NCBI RefSeq assembly: GCF_011947195.1
Contig: NZ_JAATVY010000007.1
Coordinates: 62,001-126,000, forward strand
Source: Planosporangium thailandense
GTDB taxonomy: Bacteria; Actinomycetota; Actinomycetes; Mycobacteriales; Micromonosporaceae
Length of the DNA stretch: 64,000 nucleotides
Reading direction: 5' to 3'
Shown here: positions 18,676 through 27,169 of the stretch, one piece after another
Numbering within the stretch: the stretch's first letter is position 1
How the letters are laid out: the number at the start of each line of letters is the position of its first letter
Notes under the pieces: generated by a model
Database searches by the model: none
What the model was told of the DNA's origin: nothing
Seen by the model: the letters and a program-made list of their open reading frames with translations, nothing else
Program-made: the position numbers and the translations under genes

Positions 18676-19680
18676 CTACTGGCCGTTGGCGTTGTATCCG
18701 GCCCCGTTCGCGGTGCCCGCCGCCACCTGGTGCCGGGCCGCCCGGACCGCGGCGGGGTACATCTGCTCCAGCTGCGCCATCTGGGACTGCTGCGCCGCCA
18801 GATCCGCCTGCGCCGCATTCGCGGCCTGGTTGCACGCCGCCTGCGCCTGGTTCGCAGCCTGCGCCGGCGCGGCCGCCTGAGCCGCCGCGGCCTGGGCCGC
18901 CTTGATCGCCTGGATCTGCGCCTTCAGCGCCACAATCTTGGCGATGGTGTCGACGACGCTCCCGACGGCGCCGGCGACACCATTGACGACGCCCAGAACG
19001 CCGCCAACGGCGTTCACCTTCACACCGTTGGCATTGCCGGCGTTTCCGGCGTTCACGGCCGCGTTCAGGGCGGCCTGCGCGGCAGTGTTCGACGCCCCGT
19101 TGAGCCGGGCCGCCGCGTCGACAGCGCCGTTACCGGCTGCCGCCACGGCACACGCCATCGCCGGTGCCTGGGCCGCATCGGCGGCATGTGCCATCTGGTA
19201 GGCCGCCGGATACGCCTGTGCCAACTGCGTCAGCTGCGACTGCTGCGCCGCGAGATCCGCCTGCGCCGCATTCGCGGCCTGGTTACACAGTCGAGCCTGG
19301 CTGGCCGACTGTGCCTGGGTCGCCGCCGTCTTGGCGACCGTGATCGCGTTCTTGCTCGCGTGGATAGTCGTCATCATGCTCAACGCATGGCCGGCATGGG
19401 CCGCCGTGCTCGCACCTGCGCCGGCCGACTGCGCAGCGCCGCTGTCGCCCTGCGCCGACGAACCGCCGTCGGCGGCGTTACTGTCACGCGTGGCGGTATG
19501 CGACTTCAGCATCGCCCGGCAGACGCCGGGATCGAACTGTCGTACCGCACGGTCCTGCGCCGCTCCGTTCTCCGAGGCGAAGCTGAGCCCGGTACCGAGC
19601 GCGACGATCCCCATGCTCGCCACGATCGCCGCGCTCAGCCAACCGCGGCGCGGTTGGCCATAAGCTCTGATCGACTTCAC
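18676..19680 (-). CDS. Ala/Gln-rich exported protein with a duplicated helical module
   Basis: A 334-residue protein with an N-terminal hydrophobic segment (about 12-32; WLSAAIVASMGIVALGTGLSF) that is a signal peptide or anchor. The rest is extremely Ala/Gln/Asn-rich and helical. Two copies of a 30-residue module with the core CNQAANAAQADLAAQQSQ lie at about residues 131-160 and 279-308; each starts with a Cys and ends in YPAA. A Gly/Val-rich central stretch (about 215-250) separates them. No enzymatic motif is seen. The GTG at 19678-19680 has GGAGGAG seven bases upstream. It lies beside the type VII operon in the same orientation but separately transcribed, with paired palindromes in its upstream region. 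Confidence 0.8.
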   Translation of the reverse strand: MKSIRAYGQPRRGWLSAAIVASMGIVALGTGLSFASENGAAQDRAVRQFDPGVCRAMLKSHTATRDSNAADGGSSAQGDSGAAQSAGAGASTAAHAGHALSMMTTIHASKNAITVAKTAATQAQSASQARLCNQAANAAQADLAAQQSQLTQLAQAYPAAYQMAHAADAAQAPAMACAVAAAGNGAVDAAARLNGASNTAAQAALNAAVNAGNAGNANGVKVNAVGGVLGVVNGVAGAVGSVVDTIAKIVALKAQIQAIKAAQAAAAQAAAPAQAANQAQAACNQAANAAQADLAAQQSQMAQLEQMYPAAVRAARHQVAAGTANGAGYNANGQ

Positions 19681-19765
19681 GTGCCCACTCCTCCACTCCG
19701 CCGTCACCGCGTGCTACTGCTCGTCGGGGAATACGGAGTGGGCCACCGTCCTGTTCACGGTCGAT

Positions 19766-20050
19766 TCAACTAAACCCGATTAGTCGGCAACTAAACTTGA
19801 TTAGTTGCCGACGGGCACGCCCACAATGCATCCGGGCCATTTCCTCCGCGAACCGTTCGCCCGCCGGCGTCATGGATGACGGGACCGCCTCGACAGCTTC
19901 CGGCCAGCGACTTTCGAACCCGGCCACGGCCGTCGGGTACTCACGAATGAGGCCTAGGACGACAAAGCAGACCCCACCAGAATGAAGCCGGAGCGACCCG
20001 ACCACCGTCCCGAGACCCCAAATGTCGAGCTTGCGAATACCGAACTTCAT
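19766..20050 (-). CDS. Doubtful small ORF, possible regulator remnant
   Basis: A 94-codon frame with an ATG at 20048-20050 and a TATAAA hexamer 9 bases ahead, which would give an almost leaderless transcript. The middle (SSMTPAGERFAEEMARM) looks faintly like the end of a LysR-type helix-turn-helix, but the rest does not match a full domain. The last 15 codons read through the tandem palindromes, an unlikely place for real coding sequence. Third-position GC is lower than in the neighbours. It may be a decayed regulator, a short real gene, or chance. Confidence 0.3.
   Translation of the reverse strand: MKFGIRKLDIWGLGTVVGSLRLHSGGVCFVVLGLIREYPTAVAGFESRWPEAVEAVPSSMTPAGERFAEEMARMHCGRARRQLIKFSCRLIGFS
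19767..19812. promoter_or_regulatory. Two tandem palindromic operator-like sites, 21 bp apart
   Basis: Two copies of CAACTAAACYYGATTAGT begin at 19767 and 19788, an offset of exactly 21 bp or two helical turns. Each is itself an inverted repeat (CAACTAA / TTAGTYG with a 6-base centre). The second is perfect over 12-bp arms (19783-19794 and 19801-19812). The block is about 90 bp upstream of the Ala-rich exported protein gene. This is the layout of a paired operator for a dimeric repressor; a stem-loop role is the alternative. Confidence 0.7.
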
Positions 20051-20388
20051 TTACAGTTATTTATAGCGCCAACGACTGAACCACCTTCCCCTCCCCGTCG
20101 TACGTCGGATTGACCTCTACCTATTCGTAGCCGTCGGTATTCGACGGGAGGCAACCTCATGGGGATCAGCCGAACCTCGATCGTCCTGACGCCGCCGCGC
20201 GCGACGGCGTCAACCACCGACCCGGTCAACGGGTCAGGCGGCACCGGCACGAAGAACCTCACTCGGATGACACCGGCCACGCCACCGCGATCCGGCCACG
20301 GAGGCGGCGGCAGGGGCGGAGACCCCGCGCACTGGTGAGCGCACGAAACGCAACCGTCGTTCCTACTTGACGAAAAGGGGCACCGGAC

Positions 20389-21876
20389 ATGCCGGAGTAC
20401 CAGAGACGACCCACGCCGCCCAGAGTCCGTAGCCGGCCACGCCGGTGGCTGGTCGCCGTTCTCGGGGCGGGCACCGCCGCCCTGCTCGTCACCGCGGGCA
20501 CCCTGGCGTTCGCGGCAGACGACAACGCCGCCAACCCCAACTGTGACCTCGTCGTTCCGCCCAACCCGCTGAGTGCGCAGGGCCTGGCAACGCCGTACCT
20601 GCTCGTGGCGAACAACCCCCGGAGGGGAGCCTGCCACGAAGGCAACACGGCACAGGCCGCCTTCGTGCAGGGCACCATCCTCGACCCGGCTACCGGACGA
20701 CTGTCGGTCTACAACCCGCTGGTCATCGACGCGGGCCAGGTGCCCGCCGTCGCGCCGGTCGTACCGCGGCTGCCACCGAACGCCGTTGTAGGGCTCTGGT
20801 TCGGGTTCAACGGCACCAACCTGACACTGCGCGACGCCAACGGCAGTCTGGCGGCGGGCCGGTGCGTCAACGGCCTGGGCGATTCGATCTTCGGCCAGTT
20901 CGCGTACTGCAACGCCCCCGCGTTCTTCCAGGCCGCCAACAGCGCGATCAATGCCGGCATGCTCACCGTCCCGCCGCTGGGCACGGCCAAGGACGGCAAC
21001 CCGTGCCCCACCACCCGGGACTTCAGCGTCGTCGACCAGGACCAGAGCGACAACGTCACGAGCACGTACCTGATCGCGGGAAACTCGGCGGCGCAGAACA
21101 CCGCGGCCAACCGCGCCCGTCTCCGAGGCGTCGCCAAGGTGCAGGTCAACGGCAGCGACAACCTGCTGGTGGACGCCTTCATCGACAGGGCCCTCGGCTG
21201 CACTCCGTTCCAGGCCCCCGACCTGGCCGACAACGGTGCGATGACCACGTCGCTGGCGCTCAACGAGCTTCAGGCCGCCGCCGACCAGGGTGGGCAGGTC
21301 GCGCTCGTGCCGCCGACCAACCCGATGGTCATGGTCGGCAGGAGGGTCAGCATCGACAAGACCAACCTGTACCGGCTCGGCGTCGACCAGCCTCCGATCG
21401 ACCTCAACCAGCTCGGAGTCAACGCCGATCAAAAGGGGGCCAGGGCCAACCGGGTGGCGGCCGACGTCGCCGGGGCGCTGGGTCAGCAGTACTGCCAGAA
21501 CATGGTCGACATCCAGTCGCAGCGGGTGCAGCTCGACCGCAATATCGACAGCCAGGTCACCTCGCCGGACCGGGCGGCGGCCACCAACCTCTTCACCTTC
21601 CTGGCGCAGCGCCTGAACAAGTCGTTCACCCAACTCGGTTGCCAGCGGCTCCTGCGGACGCGGAACCCGGTCAAGGTCGTCACCAGGCGGAAGATCGCGG
21701 TCGACGCCGTCTTCGCCCAGCCCGTGCCCCCGTTACCGGCGACCGGAGCCGCCGGTAACCGCGGCCGGAACAACGCCGGGCCGGCGGGCGGCACGGGGAC
21801 GGCGCCTCCCCCCGACATCCGGCCGAACCCGAACCTGGCCGGCGACGGATCCCTGCCGCAGCCGACCAAGTACTAG
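20389..21876 (+). CDS. Exported protein of unknown function with a C-terminal LPATG motif
   Basis: A 495-residue protein. An Arg-rich N-terminus and hydrophobic stretch (about 20-43; WLVAVLGAGTAALLVTAGTLAFA) form a signal peptide. The mature part is about 400 residues with several Cys that could pair, followed by a Pro/Gly-rich tail (445-495). LPATG at residues 449-453 looks like a sortase motif but no hydrophobic helix or basic tail follows it. Its Leu codon is TTA (21733-21735), rare in such genomes. ATG at 20389 follows AAGGGG. No enzymatic signature is recognised. A strong hairpin follows the gene. Confidence 0.8.
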   Translation: MPEYQRRPTPPRVRSRPRRWLVAVLGAGTAALLVTAGTLAFAADDNAANPNCDLVVPPNPLSAQGLATPYLLVANNPRRGACHEGNTAQAAFVQGTILDPATGRLSVYNPLVIDAGQVPAVAPVVPRLPPNAVVGLWFGFNGTNLTLRDANGSLAAGRCVNGLGDSIFGQFAYCNAPAFFQAANSAINAGMLTVPPLGTAKDGNPCPTTRDFSVVDQDQSDNVTSTYLIAGNSAAQNTAANRARLRGVAKVQVNGSDNLLVDAFIDRALGCTPFQAPDLADNGAMTTSLALNELQAAADQGGQVALVPPTNPMVMVGRRVSIDKTNLYRLGVDQPPIDLNQLGVNADQKGARANRVAADVAGALGQQYCQNMVDIQSQRVQLDRNIDSQVTSPDRAAATNLFTFLAQRLNKSFTQLGCQRLLRTRNPVKVVTRRKIAVDAVFAQPVPPLPATGAAGNRGRNNAGPAGGTGTAPPPDIRPNPNLAGDGSLPQPTKY

Positions 21877-21895
21877 TCGGTCCGGACCGAACAGT

Positions 21896-21933
21896 GCCGG
21901 CAGCCGACCCCGCAAATGCGGTCGGCTGCCGGC
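21896..21933. terminator. Strong bidirectional terminator hairpin
   Basis: Perfect 14-bp arms GCCGGCAGCCGACC (21896-21909) and their complement (21920-21933) around a 10-base loop lie between the stop codons of two convergent genes, serving both. Confidence 0.85.
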
Positions 21934-21979
21934 CAGGCGATCCCGCTGTCCGCGATCAACGATGCTCCGACGGCCCTTC

Positions 21980-23989
21980 TCAGCGCCGCACGATGGTGAA
22001 GCCGCCGGCGAGCACGGTGACGGTCACCGTGGAGCCGGTTACGCGCCGGCGCTCGCGCAGCGCCCCGTCCGCGTCGTACACCTCGACCGTCGCCTGCCCG
22101 GTGCCGGGGACCTCGACCTGCGTCTGCCGCGGCTCCCGCGCCGAGCTACGCAGCAGTGCCACGCCGCCGTCACCGGCGAGCACCAGGCGCGACAGCAGCG
22201 GTTCGAGCAGCACGGCGTCGACGACCGCGTCGCCGCCCGCCGCCACCGCGGTCAGATCGGTCGCCCGCGCGGGCAGTTCACCGGGCAGCGTCACGGGCAG
22301 CAGCGCGCCCGGCGCCGGCGACCCGCCCTGAGCACCGACCCTGCCGTGATCCAGACGGCCCAGGAGCCGGCCGTCGGTCTTCCACGTGGTCGTCGCACCG
22401 CTCTGCTCGCGCAGATCCACCACCGGGATCACCCGCCTCGGCTGCTCGGCCGGCGGCACCCGCAGACGTACGGCGGCGCCCGGTGGGAGGCTCACGTACC
22501 CGCCGCTGTAGGAAGCCTCCCCGGTCCAGGCCGAGGGCGGGATGACCGCCGTGGCGCCGCCCGCGACCTCGCCCTGCTCCGCCTCCACGACCGAAGTACC
22601 CACCCGCTCGACAACCGTGCTCCGGCGGGCGATCGCGGCGACGTCCGGGTGGGCGTCCAGTGCCAGCATGGTGAGGAGACAGTGGATTGTGGACTCCGCA
22701 CCGGAGTTGTGGTTGACCTTGCCGTCGCCGCCGATTCCGTCGATCGTGCGACCGGTGGACGGATCGTAGGCGGGCAGACCCGCCGGGTTCGCGCCGAAGA
22801 ACCAGGCCGCCACGACGCCGGCAAGCCGACGGAACCCGGTCCGGCCGGTGGCGTCGGCGACGGCGAGCAGGGACTGGACCCGGGAGTCGACGCCGTACGC
22901 GATCTGCGTCCGGTCCACCGGCGTGGGCAGCCGGCCGTTGTCCGGGCCACCGGACGTCAGCAGCCACGGGGTGAACACGGCGCTGTCGGTCACCGCCGGC
23001 CGGACCAGCGCCGGGACGCGCAGGGCCGCGCCGGCTCGGGCGAGCGCGGCCGGCATCTGGGAGGCCCAGGCGTGCCAGACCGACAGCGACACGGCCCATG
23101 GCCGTACCGCGCCGAACGGCCAGTGCCGGGCATCGCCCCCGGACAGCGCCGCGATGCCGTCGGCGAACCTGCGCAGCGCCTGACGGGCGTTGGCGTTCCC
23201 GCCGGCCTCCACGTACGCGGCGAGACCGAGCACCGCCTCGGCGGTGGCATCCGCTCCGTCGACGATGAGCCAGGCCGGAGCGCGGTCGCCGTCCACCACC
23301 TGCCAGGATCCGTACCGTACGAGCACCTGCCGGTCGAGGGCGGCGACGGCGAGGTCCATCCGCTCGGACAGGAACGCGGCGAACGCGGGGTCGGCGTCGC
23401 GCCACGCGGCGTACCCCTCGCCCAGCGCCCAGACCGTCCGGGCGAGCCAGTACGACGGACCGCTGTCGGACGGGTCGGGCGCGTCCTTCGGATCCGCGCT
23501 GGGGTTCAGTGTGCCGTCCGGCTGCATCCACAGCACGACGTTGCCGGCGTTCGGACCGCTCGCCGTCTGCAGATAGGTCAGCCCGCGAAGGAGCGCGTAC
23601 GACGCGTCCCGGCTCGATACCGCACCGGTCTGTCGCCAGTGTCGCAGGTAGACGACGGCCGCCCGGGCCATGTCGTCGGCGTTGTACGCACCCTGCCCCC
23701 ATGTATTGGCGTCGGGGTCGTAACGGCCGCCCCCGACGCGGCGCATGGTGCCGTCGGGCTGACGCTCGGCGTAGGTCCACAGCACGCCGACGCGAGGGGA
23801 CTCGGCGAGCCGGTAGGTGGTGTGGCCGGGCTGCGGGGCCGGGGCGACCTCGTCGCGCAGGAAGTCCAGATGCGACAGGTTGGTGAGCCGGTCCGTACCA
23901 TCGTCGACAGACGCGGAGGCCGGCGCCGCGGACAGCAGCCCGGCGGCGGGAGAGACGAGGGCGGTCAGTAGTAGTCCACGACGGTTCAC
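21980..23989 (-). CDS. Exported (alpha/alpha)6-barrel-like glycan-active protein
   Basis: A 669-residue exported protein. The N-terminus NRRGLLLTALVSPAAGLLSAAPASA is a signal peptide with an Arg pair, possibly Tat-dependent. The body (about 30-450) has repeated helical segments and Trp-rich motifs (LWMQPDGTLNP, YWLARTVWALGEGYAAW, NHNSGAEST) that resemble six-hairpin glycosidases. The C-terminal 200 residues are beta-rich and resemble a carbohydrate-binding module. GTG at 23987-23989 has GAGGAG upstream and overlaps the Gfo/Idh stop by 4 bp. As the last gene of a sugar-import operon with a GH130 enzyme, it may release oligosaccharides outside the cell. The catalytic residues cannot be assigned. 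Confidence 0.78.
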   Translation of the reverse strand: MNRRGLLLTALVSPAAGLLSAAPASASVDDGTDRLTNLSHLDFLRDEVAPAPQPGHTTYRLAESPRVGVLWTYAERQPDGTMRRVGGGRYDPDANTWGQGAYNADDMARAAVVYLRHWRQTGAVSSRDASYALLRGLTYLQTASGPNAGNVVLWMQPDGTLNPSADPKDAPDPSDSGPSYWLARTVWALGEGYAAWRDADPAFAAFLSERMDLAVAALDRQVLVRYGSWQVVDGDRAPAWLIVDGADATAEAVLGLAAYVEAGGNANARQALRRFADGIAALSGGDARHWPFGAVRPWAVSLSVWHAWASQMPAALARAGAALRVPALVRPAVTDSAVFTPWLLTSGGPDNGRLPTPVDRTQIAYGVDSRVQSLLAVADATGRTGFRRLAGVVAAWFFGANPAGLPAYDPSTGRTIDGIGGDGKVNHNSGAESTIHCLLTMLALDAHPDVAAIARRSTVVERVGTSVVEAEQGEVAGGATAVIPPSAWTGEASYSGGYVSLPPGAAVRLRVPPAEQPRRVIPVVDLREQSGATTTWKTDGRLLGRLDHGRVGAQGGSPAPGALLPVTLPGELPARATDLTAVAAGGDAVVDAVLLEPLLSRLVLAGDGGVALLRSSAREPRQTQVEVPGTGQATVEVYDADGALRERRRVTGSTVTVTVLAGGFTIVRR

Positions 23990-25251
23990 TTCACAGACTC
24001 CTCGGCTGGGGACACGGTGGCGGATGGTCGCTGGTGCGGCAGGCCGGTCAGCGAGCCGGTCAGCGGGCCGACATCGACGGTGCGGCGCTGCCGGGCGGAT
24101 CGTCGGGCCGCCGAGGCGACGGCCACGGCGGTCCACCCTTCGTAGGCCCCGGCGGCCGGAGTGGCGCCGGTACGGGTACAGGTGACGAGGTCGTTCATCG
24201 CGGCGCGGACGCTCTCGGCGTACACCCGTTGTTTGGCCTGCTCTCCACCCAGGTGGATGACGATGCGGATCCGGTGCGGCAGCCGGCGCTCCAGGCCCCG
24301 CGCCCGGGCCATTTCGGAGCCGGCGTTCCGGTCGACCGTGACGTGGATACGGTCGCGGATGCCGAGGCGGTAACCGTCGACCGCGAGTAGCTGCGCCGCG
24401 CGCACGGGCAGCCCGTCGACGAGGGCCGCACCACGCTCGTCGGTCCAGCCTTCCAGCACCGCGTGCACCGGGATCCAGCCGCTGACCCGCGCCTCGACGG
24501 CGCCGAAGTCGATCCGCATGAGCTGGCGCTCGCAGCGGCCGGCGTGACTGAAGCCGTGCGCGAAGGTGGCCAGCGCGCCGCCGGGGTGGTGGCTGGTCGC
24601 CACCGCGAGGTCGACGATCTCCGTCCCGGGGCGCCGGGCGACCATGCCCTGTACCGTGTCGGGCACGTTCCCGATCAGCGCGTACGCGGCGTCGAAGAAG
24701 TGCACGCCGTGCTCGACGAAGATGCCGCCGCTGACCCGCTCGTCCCAGAACCAGTGCTCCGGGCCCAAGTCCTCGTCGCTGGCGTCGTTTTCGAACGCGA
24801 ACCGCTGCACCGGCCCGAGCAGCGGGTCACGCAGCCGTTCGATGGCCCGCAGAATGGGGTTGTAGCGCAGGACGTGGTCGACCACGAGTACGAGCCCGCT
24901 TCGCGCCGCGAGGTCTCGCACGGCCGCGGCGTCGGCCTCGTCGGTGGCCAGCGGCTTCTCGCAGAACACGGGCCGGCCCGCCCGCAGCGCGGCCAGCGCG
25001 ATCTCGGCGTGGGTGGCCGGCGGCGTGGCCACGACCACGGCGTCGACCTCGTCGTCGGTGAGCAGCGCGCGCCAGTCCGCCGACGGCCGCGCGGACAGGA
25101 CGCCGGCGAGCCGGTCGACCCGCGTGCGGTCCGCGTCGGCGACGGCGGTGACCCGGACGGACGCCAGGTCGCGCACCGCACCGGCGACGAACGTGGCGAA
25201 CCCGCCGGCGCCGACGATGCCGAGGCGCAGCGGAGCGGACGCGCCGGTCAC
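23986..25251 (-). CDS. Gfo/Idh/MocA family oxidoreductase
   Basis: A 421-residue member with the Rossmann motif GIVGAGGFA (about 10-18), FCEKPLATDEADA near residue 95 and GGIFVEHGVHFFDAAYAL near residue 175 carrying the catalytic His. The C-terminal 80 residues (after ERRLPHRIRI) extend beyond the usual 340-residue length and are basic and Pro-rich. GTG start at 25249-25251 overlaps the GH130 gene's stop. In this operon it probably oxidises or epimerises a sugar or sugar acid released from the imported glycan. The substrate is unknown. Confidence 0.85.
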   Translation of the reverse strand: MTGASAPLRLGIVGAGGFATFVAGAVRDLASVRVTAVADADRTRVDRLAGVLSARPSADWRALLTDDEVDAVVVATPPATHAEIALAALRAGRPVFCEKPLATDEADAAAVRDLAARSGLVLVVDHVLRYNPILRAIERLRDPLLGPVQRFAFENDASDEDLGPEHWFWDERVSGGIFVEHGVHFFDAAYALIGNVPDTVQGMVARRPGTEIVDLAVATSHHPGGALATFAHGFSHAGRCERQLMRIDFGAVEARVSGWIPVHAVLEGWTDERGAALVDGLPVRAAQLLAVDGYRLGIRDRIHVTVDRNAGSEMARARGLERRLPHRIRIVIHLGGEQAKQRVYAESVRAAMNDLVTCTRTGATPAAGAYEGWTAVAVASAARRSARQRRTVDVGPLTGSLTGLPHQRPSATVSPAEESVK

Positions 25252-26318
25252 GGCGTCCGGTCCAGGCGCGCGACGCCGATCTTGGCGTCGGCCATCCCGT
25301 AGAAGACGTAGTGCGCCCCGTCGATCTCCTCGATGGCCGTCGGGAAGACGACGTTCGGCACGACGCCCGCACGTTCGTCAGCGGTCTCGGGTACGAGGAG
25401 CGGCTCGGGCGTCCGGGCCACGACCCGCGAGGGGTCCGCGGGATCGAGAATCATCGCCCCGGCGCTGTACTCGACCCGTTGCCGCGTCGGGTCCCACCCG
25501 TCCGGGACGTGACCGGTGACCCCGTGGTGGATGAGCAGCCAGCCTTCGTCGACGCGCACCGGCGGCGGCCCGGCCCCGATCTTCAACTCCTCGAACGGGT
25601 ACTCCGACATGGCGACGCACCGGTGGTCGGACGCGTGGACGAGGGCGCGGAGGTCTGCCTGCACCGCGTCGGCGGACAGGTAGGAGATCCAGATGCCGGG
25701 TCGTTCGTCGGTGACACCGGCCGGCAGGTGGACGGTCTCACCGTCCCGGATCCAGCCCAGGTCCCACATAGGACGGTGCAGGAGCGCGTACGACGGGCGC
25801 CCCTCCGGTCCGGGTACCGGTTCGGGGAAGAGGACCCCGTCCTTGTTCGGGAACAGGTTCAGGTCGGTGTCCAGACCGGGCTGGTACGCGAACAGCACCG
25901 GCCCGAGCCGCCGCCAGGACCGTAGGTTGTCGGAGACGGCCAGCGCCAGGCGCGGGCCGAGCGGACCGTAGGCGACGTAGGTCATCACGTGTACGCCGAG
26001 GCTGGGCACCCAGGTGACGCGGGGGTCCTCGACTCCGGCGTGGCCGGCGCCGCGCTCCCAACCCTCGTCCGGGGCGAGCGCGACGCCGCGCCGGGCCACG
26101 CCGACGGGGACTCCTCCGCGCAGTACGACCTCGGCCAGGCCGACCCGGGAAACGTTGCCCTTCGCGACCAGCCGGGGCAGCAGGTACAGCCGCCCGTCCG
26201 GGCCGCGCCCGCTGGCCGGATTCAGCACTCCTTCCGCTTCGAACGGCTCCCCCGGCTGCGGTGCCATCACCACATCGAGCCGGTTGAGGGTGTACGGGAT
26301 GGTCGTCGAGACAGTCAA
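25248..26318 (-). CDS. GH130-type glycoside phosphorylase/hydrolase
   Basis: A 356-residue five-bladed beta-propeller protein. GVEDPRVTWV near residue 95 matches the GH130 hallmark, LLIHHG near residue 260 is conserved, and YVFYGMADAKIGVARL ends the domain as in beta-mannoside phosphorylases. Such enzymes act inside the cell on imported disaccharides, usually mannosides, using phosphate. The TTG start at 26316-26318 is the only one giving the full N-terminal blade; it lies 4 bp after the permease stop and its ribosome site is weak. It sits between importer genes and a Gfo/Idh gene. Linkage specificity cannot be read from sequence. Confidence 0.85.
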   Translation of the reverse strand: MTVSTTIPYTLNRLDVVMAPQPGEPFEAEGVLNPASGRGPDGRLYLLPRLVAKGNVSRVGLAEVVLRGGVPVGVARRGVALAPDEGWERGAGHAGVEDPRVTWVPSLGVHVMTYVAYGPLGPRLALAVSDNLRSWRRLGPVLFAYQPGLDTDLNLFPNKDGVLFPEPVPGPEGRPSYALLHRPMWDLGWIRDGETVHLPAGVTDERPGIWISYLSADAVQADLRALVHASDHRCVAMSEYPFEELKIGAGPPPVRVDEGWLLIHHGVTGHVPDGWDPTRQRVEYSAGAMILDPADPSRVVARTPEPLLVPETADERAGVVPNVVFPTAIEEIDGAHYVFYGMADAKIGVARLDRTP

Positions 26319-26322
26319 CAGT

Positions 26323-27168
26323 TCAGCCCTTTACGCCAGATCCGATGTTGGTCGAGGTGAAGTAGCGCTGGAACACGATGAAAAGCGCCACCGCCGGTGC
26401 GGCGAGCACACAGGCGCCGGCCAGTACGGCGCCGTACGGGTTAGCGGCCCGCGCCGCCACGTTGCTGATGTAGTTCGCCAGCGAGACCGCCAGCGGCTGC
26501 ATGTCGGTCTGCTTGGTGATCAGGAACGGCCACAGGAACTCGTTCCAGGGGCCGATGAAGGTCAACAGCACGACGGTCAGCAGCGCCGGGCGTACCAGCG
26601 GCAGCGCGACCGACCGCAGGATCCGCACTTCCCCGGCGCCGTCCACGCGGGCGGCGGCGAACAGTTCGTCGGGGAGTTGGAGAAAGAACTGCCGGAAGAC
26701 GAACACGGCGGTGGTGTTGATCGCGTACGGCAGGATCATGCCCGGGTACGAGTCCGCCAGGCCGTAGCTGCGCACGATCAGGACGTACAGCGGGATGAGC
26801 AACAGCTGGAACGGGACCACCTGTACCAGCAGGACGACGGCGAACAGCGTTCCCCGACCCCGGAACCGCAGGCGGGCCAGCGCGTATCCGGCCAGCACGC
26901 CGAAGACCACCGTGCACGCGATGACCCCGCCGGTGAAGATGCCCGAGTTGACCAGCGACCTGACCAGATGTACCTGCGCGTTGATCTCCCGGTAGTTACC
27001 GAGCGTCAGGCCGGTCGAGGGCAGCGCCCCTGCCGGCGACGTGTCGGGCATGGCCTGCAGCGATCCGATGAACATGTAGTAGAAGGGGAAGAGGAAGGCC
27101 ACCGCACCGGCGAAGAGCACGACGGCGCGCGCCACCTGGCCGGAGGCGCCCGAAACGGTCTGTGCCAT
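26323..27168 (-). CDS. Carbohydrate ABC transporter permease (MalG-like)
   Basis: A 281-residue CUT1-type permease with six hydrophobic segments and the cytoplasmic EAA loop (DELFAAARVDGAGEVRILRSVALPLVRPAL) near residue 175. The C-terminus ends YFTSTNIGSGVKG, typical of MalG-like proteins. The ATG at 27166-27168 was chosen over a frame that extends 17 codons further because it follows the upstream permease's stop by one base. It pairs with the MalF-like gene upstream and the binding lipoprotein. No ATPase gene is in this operon, so a shared MsiK-type ATPase elsewhere in the genome is expected, as is common in actinomycetes. Confidence 0.93.
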   Translation of the reverse strand: MAQTVSGASGQVARAVVLFAGAVAFLFPFYYMFIGSLQAMPDTSPAGALPSTGLTLGNYREINAQVHLVRSLVNSGIFTGGVIACTVVFGVLAGYALARLRFRGRGTLFAVVLLVQVVPFQLLLIPLYVLIVRSYGLADSYPGMILPYAINTTAVFVFRQFFLQLPDELFAAARVDGAGEVRILRSVALPLVRPALLTVVLLTFIGPWNEFLWPFLITKQTDMQPLAVSLANYISNVAARAANPYGAVLAGACVLAAPAVALFIVFQRYFTSTNIGSGVKG

Positions 27169-27169
27169 G

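Larger units (their letters stand above)
19681..20388. other. Interval with tandem palindromes and one doubtful small ORF
   Basis: This 708-bp stretch separates two divergent exported-protein genes. It holds the paired palindromes at 19767-19812 and a doubtful 94-codon minus-strand ORF. The AT-rich patch around 20050-20065 includes a TATAAA box on the minus strand. Between 20070 and 20370 nothing beyond the promoter of the next gene is expected, and no gene is supported. Confidence 0.5.

Noticed and set aside
18437-18880. Plus-strand ORF of 147 codons with a ribosome-site-like GGGAGG
   Set aside because: It runs over the terminator hairpin at 18621-18645 and antisense into the Ala-rich protein gene; its composition mirrors that gene.
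20047-21633. Long minus-strand ORF of 528 codons
   Set aside because: It is the antisense shadow of the exported protein gene on the plus strand, with a Val/Arg/Gly-rich composition typical of shadow frames in high-GC DNA.
21896-21933. A riboswitch in the loop-rich hairpin region
   Set aside because: The structure is a simple stem between two stop codons, which a terminator explains.
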